From the NCBI GenBank assembly GCA_002748665.1, contig PDTB01000028.1, forward strand, positions 1-53,008: a stretch of 53,008 nucleotides of DNA, written 5' to 3'. The notes beneath the pieces were generated by a model. The model searched no databases. It was not told the DNA's origin and saw only the letters and a list, made by a program, of their open reading frames with translations. Below are positions 51,116 through 53,008 of the stretch, one piece after another (the stretch's first letter is position 1; every line of letters begins with the position of its first letter). The stretch comes from Dethiosulfovibrio peptidovorans. GTDB lineage: Bacteria > Synergistota > Synergistia > Synergistales > Dethiosulfovibrionaceae. The position numbers were made by a program, and so were the translations under genes.

Positions 51116-52621
51116 CTACAGGACGGCAAAGCCATAGGTTAAAGCGGAGACTACCATGACCAGGGGCGGCACTCGACCGCTCGCCTGGGCAACGAAGAAG
51201 GCCCCAAAGAGTCCCACGGTATGACACCATGCCGAGATCTTCGTCTGGGTAGAGAGAGATGCCATCGTCACGGCCGATTCACGCATGAAGGTCCACCAGA
51301 CCGTCAGAAAAACAGCCGTCAACAAGGGGAGGATAAAGCGGGTGGTAGCTCCCAGCGCCGGAGATTTTTTGATGCTGTCCAGACAGGCAAAGGCAACAAC
51401 AGCGTTCGTCGTGGCAGGAAGGGTCATGGCCACAACCATGACAAGAGCCCCAATAAGCGCCCACAACGTACCCGTCGAGGGGGCCGTTTCGAACAGGGGG
51501 CCTATCGCACCGCCGAGTTCTGGAGCTTGCCCACTCAACGCTCGAACCATGTCCCAACCCGATACGGCGGCGATCTTGGTGACCATCGGGGAGGGCAGAG
51601 CCCCCACCAGAGCCACATACTGCATAAACCGCTCTCTGGCGTAGAGAACGATGGATGATGACGGCCCAGCCAAAAGATCCATCGCCAGCGGGATAAAGGC
51701 CGGACCACCACCAAAGGTCACCAGCCCTACGGACACCATACCCACGATGAGGAAAAGAAAAGTTCCAGATCGAAGGACAGGCGAGAGAGAACACAGAGGA
51801 ATTCCCAGCAGCAAGACAAGCATCCAGAGGCGCCCCATGTCCCTCAAAACCGGTCGAAGCACCGAGTTTCCCTGGGGCTGGTGGTCCCATCCCGACCGCA
51901 CCGCCAATCCACCAGCGACGAGAACGGCCGTAAGGCTGGCCCATCCGGCCCAGCTCGTCCCGAATCCTAAGAAATAAGCCCAGGCACTGTGAGTAGCTAA
52001 AAAAAAGGCCACCACCGTCCAGGCAAACACCCGGGAGGAGCGACGCCACGGGGCCGCCCCCACCGCAACCGAGACGAGCATGGCCAGGATCAAAGAGCCG
52101 TTGTTCACACCCAAGAGAAGAAGCCCAAGAGAGAGAGAGAACACGAGGATTGTGTGAGAAGGCCTCATGATCTCCCGACAGCGGAGAGTCATACGGATGG
52201 CAAGTGAAGCGACCATCGCCGCCACAAGAGGAAAGGCAGCCACGGTGGCCCGACGAAGGAGGAGCAAACGATCAGCCTGAGAGCCTGCCGACTGAAAGAC
52301 CCAGGAGGTAACGACCACCATGACGGCCGCCATGGGCAGAATCATCGCCGTCAGGGCAAGGAGAACCCCGATGACCCCAGCCACCCGATAGCCTATAACG
52401 GCCGCCATCTGAGGGGCCATAGGGCCTGGAAGGGAATTGGACAGGGCTAAGATATCGCCAAAGGCCTCTGCGTTCAACCATCCTCGGCGCTCCACGGCCT
52501 CCCTGTAGATGACAGGGGCCATCGCAGAACCGCCGCCAAAGCCCAGAAGGCCTGTCTTGAGAAAGACCCACGTCAGCCCCCTCAAGTCACCGTTAGAATA
52601 CCGTGCCACCCTCTCACCCAC
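51116..52621 (-). CDS. Chromate-transporter (CHR) family protein, two-domain form
   Basis: 501 residues with about 12-13 hydrophobic segments. Two CHR half-domains are seen: GLLGFGGGSAMAPVIYREAV with SLPGPMAPQMA near residues 25-80, and VTFGGGPAFIPLAM with ALPSPMVTKIA near 305-360. FGGG and PGP are family motifs; in the second half PGP is PSP. Members export chromate in some proteobacteria, but most in anaerobes are untested, so the substrate is uncertain. The GTG start at 52621 has a weak binding site. It lies 120 bases upstream of tolC; an AT-rich gap with TTGACA (51075-51070) may hold the promoter of the secretion operon, although no -10 at normal spacing was found. Confidence 0.85.
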   Translation of the reverse strand: MGERVARYSNGDLRGLTWVFLKTGLLGFGGGSAMAPVIYREAVERRGWLNAEAFGDILALSNSLPGPMAPQMAAVIGYRVAGVIGVLLALTAMILPMAAVMVVVTSWVFQSAGSQADRLLLLRRATVAAFPLVAAMVASLAIRMTLRCREIMRPSHTILVFSLSLGLLLLGVNNGSLILAMLVSVAVGAAPWRRSSRVFAWTVVAFFLATHSAWAYFLGFGTSWAGWASLTAVLVAGGLAVRSGWDHQPQGNSVLRPVLRDMGRLWMLVLLLGIPLCSLSPVLRSGTFLFLIVGMVSVGLVTFGGGPAFIPLAMDLLAGPSSSIVLYARERFMQYVALVGALPSPMVTKIAAVSGWDMVRALSGQAPELGGAIGPLFETAPSTGTLWALIGALVMVVAMTLPATTNAVVAFACLDSIKKSPALGATTRFILPLLTAVFLTVWWTFMRESAVTMASLSTQTKISAWCHTVGLFGAFFVAQASGRVPPLVMVVSALTYGFAVL

Positions 52622-52700
52622 TACTCTTTTCTCTATCCTGTCGCTCTCACCACCAACTCACAGCACGTCGGCCCAGATACGACAAAAAACGCCGTCACTG

Positions 52701-53008
52701 CTACGACACCACCGGCGTCATGAACGAGGTTTGTTCTTCTACCCGGAACTGCCCAACAATCGCGTTGAGCCGTTCGGCACCGGACGAGAGGTTCTGAGCC
52801 TCTTGCGCTACCTGCTCCGAAGCAAGTGCCGTATCGTCGCTGCCTCTCTTCACTCCCTCCAGTATCTCCGCCGTCTCAAGTGTCCCCTTAGTGACCTGAT
52901 CTATGCCAGAGGCCATCTCCTCACTCGACGCCGCCTGCTCTTCCGCAAGGGCCGCTATGTTATGCATGGTGCTCTCCACATGGGAGATTTGCTTTAAGGT
53001 CGCCCCAA
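52701..53008 (-). CDS. Methyl-accepting chemotaxis protein, C-terminal end (5' part outside window)
   Basis: The frame is open to the window edge with 102 residues visible. ISHVESTMHNIAALAEEQ and AASSEEMASGIDQVT belong to the C-terminal methylation helix of MCP signalling domains, with Gln/Glu pairs as potential methylation sites. The hairpin tip, sensory domain and any membrane segments are outside. It ends with a short non-helical tail without an NWETF-type CheR tether. Confidence 0.9.
   Translation of the reverse strand, partial: GATLKQISHVESTMHNIAALAEEQAASSEEMASGIDQVTKGTLETAEILEGVKRGSDDTALASEQVAQEAQNLSSGAERLNAIVGQFRVEEQTSFMTPVVS

Overview
The window looks like a stretch of chromosome from a diderm, probably amino-acid-fermenting anaerobe. 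My best guess is phylum Synergistota. The evidence is TolC/HlyD envelope genes next to Firmicutes-like housekeeping operons, and a gene order (pheT-zapA-cvpA-mutS2, rpmH-rnpA-yidD-yidC-jag) common in deep-branching diderms. This placement is inference from gene content and order; no marker search was possible. Almost every gene is on the minus strand; the only clear plus-strand gene is one orphan response regulator.

Reading in the direction of transcription (right to left): 53.0-52.7 kb is the C-terminal end of a chemotaxis receptor, and 52.6-51.1 kb a chromate-family transporter. From 51.0 to 35.7 kb runs a type I secretion operon: a TolC-like outer-membrane protein, an ABC exporter with a peptidase-dead C39-like domain, an HlyD-like adaptor, and a 3459-residue VCBS/cadherin-like surface adhesin. 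An EamA transporter overlaps its end. From 34.6 to 30.3 kb lies rpmH-rnpA-yidD-yidC-jag-lgt-kbl, normally found near the origin, but no dnaA is seen; a clear promoter precedes rpmH and a strong terminator follows kbl.

Next come htrA (30.0-28.6 kb), bracketed by copies of a dispersed repeat, and the convergent orphan response regulator (27.7-28.4 kb). Then rpsO, with promoter, structured leader and terminator, pnp, dut, thrS, infC-rpmI-rplT, a potassium-uptake pair (ktrB-ktrA) embedded in the translation operon, pheS-pheT, a small coiled-coil gene, zapA-like, cvpA and mutS2 (27.5-12.0 kb). infC appears to start at AUA.

A tRNA operon (Ala, Pro, Gly, Arg, His, Lys, Lys, Leu; 11.74-11.0 kb) with a near-consensus promoter follows. 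The last block, 10.7 kb to the left edge, is tig-clpP-clpX-lon-engB-valS-folC and a truncated pgeF, with overlapping or closely spaced genes.

The accessory features that stand out are the giant adhesin and its dedicated secretion machine, a MITE-like intergenic repeat family, a response regulator that lacks the usual phosphorylation residues, and an Lgt homologue lacking several residues regarded as catalytic.
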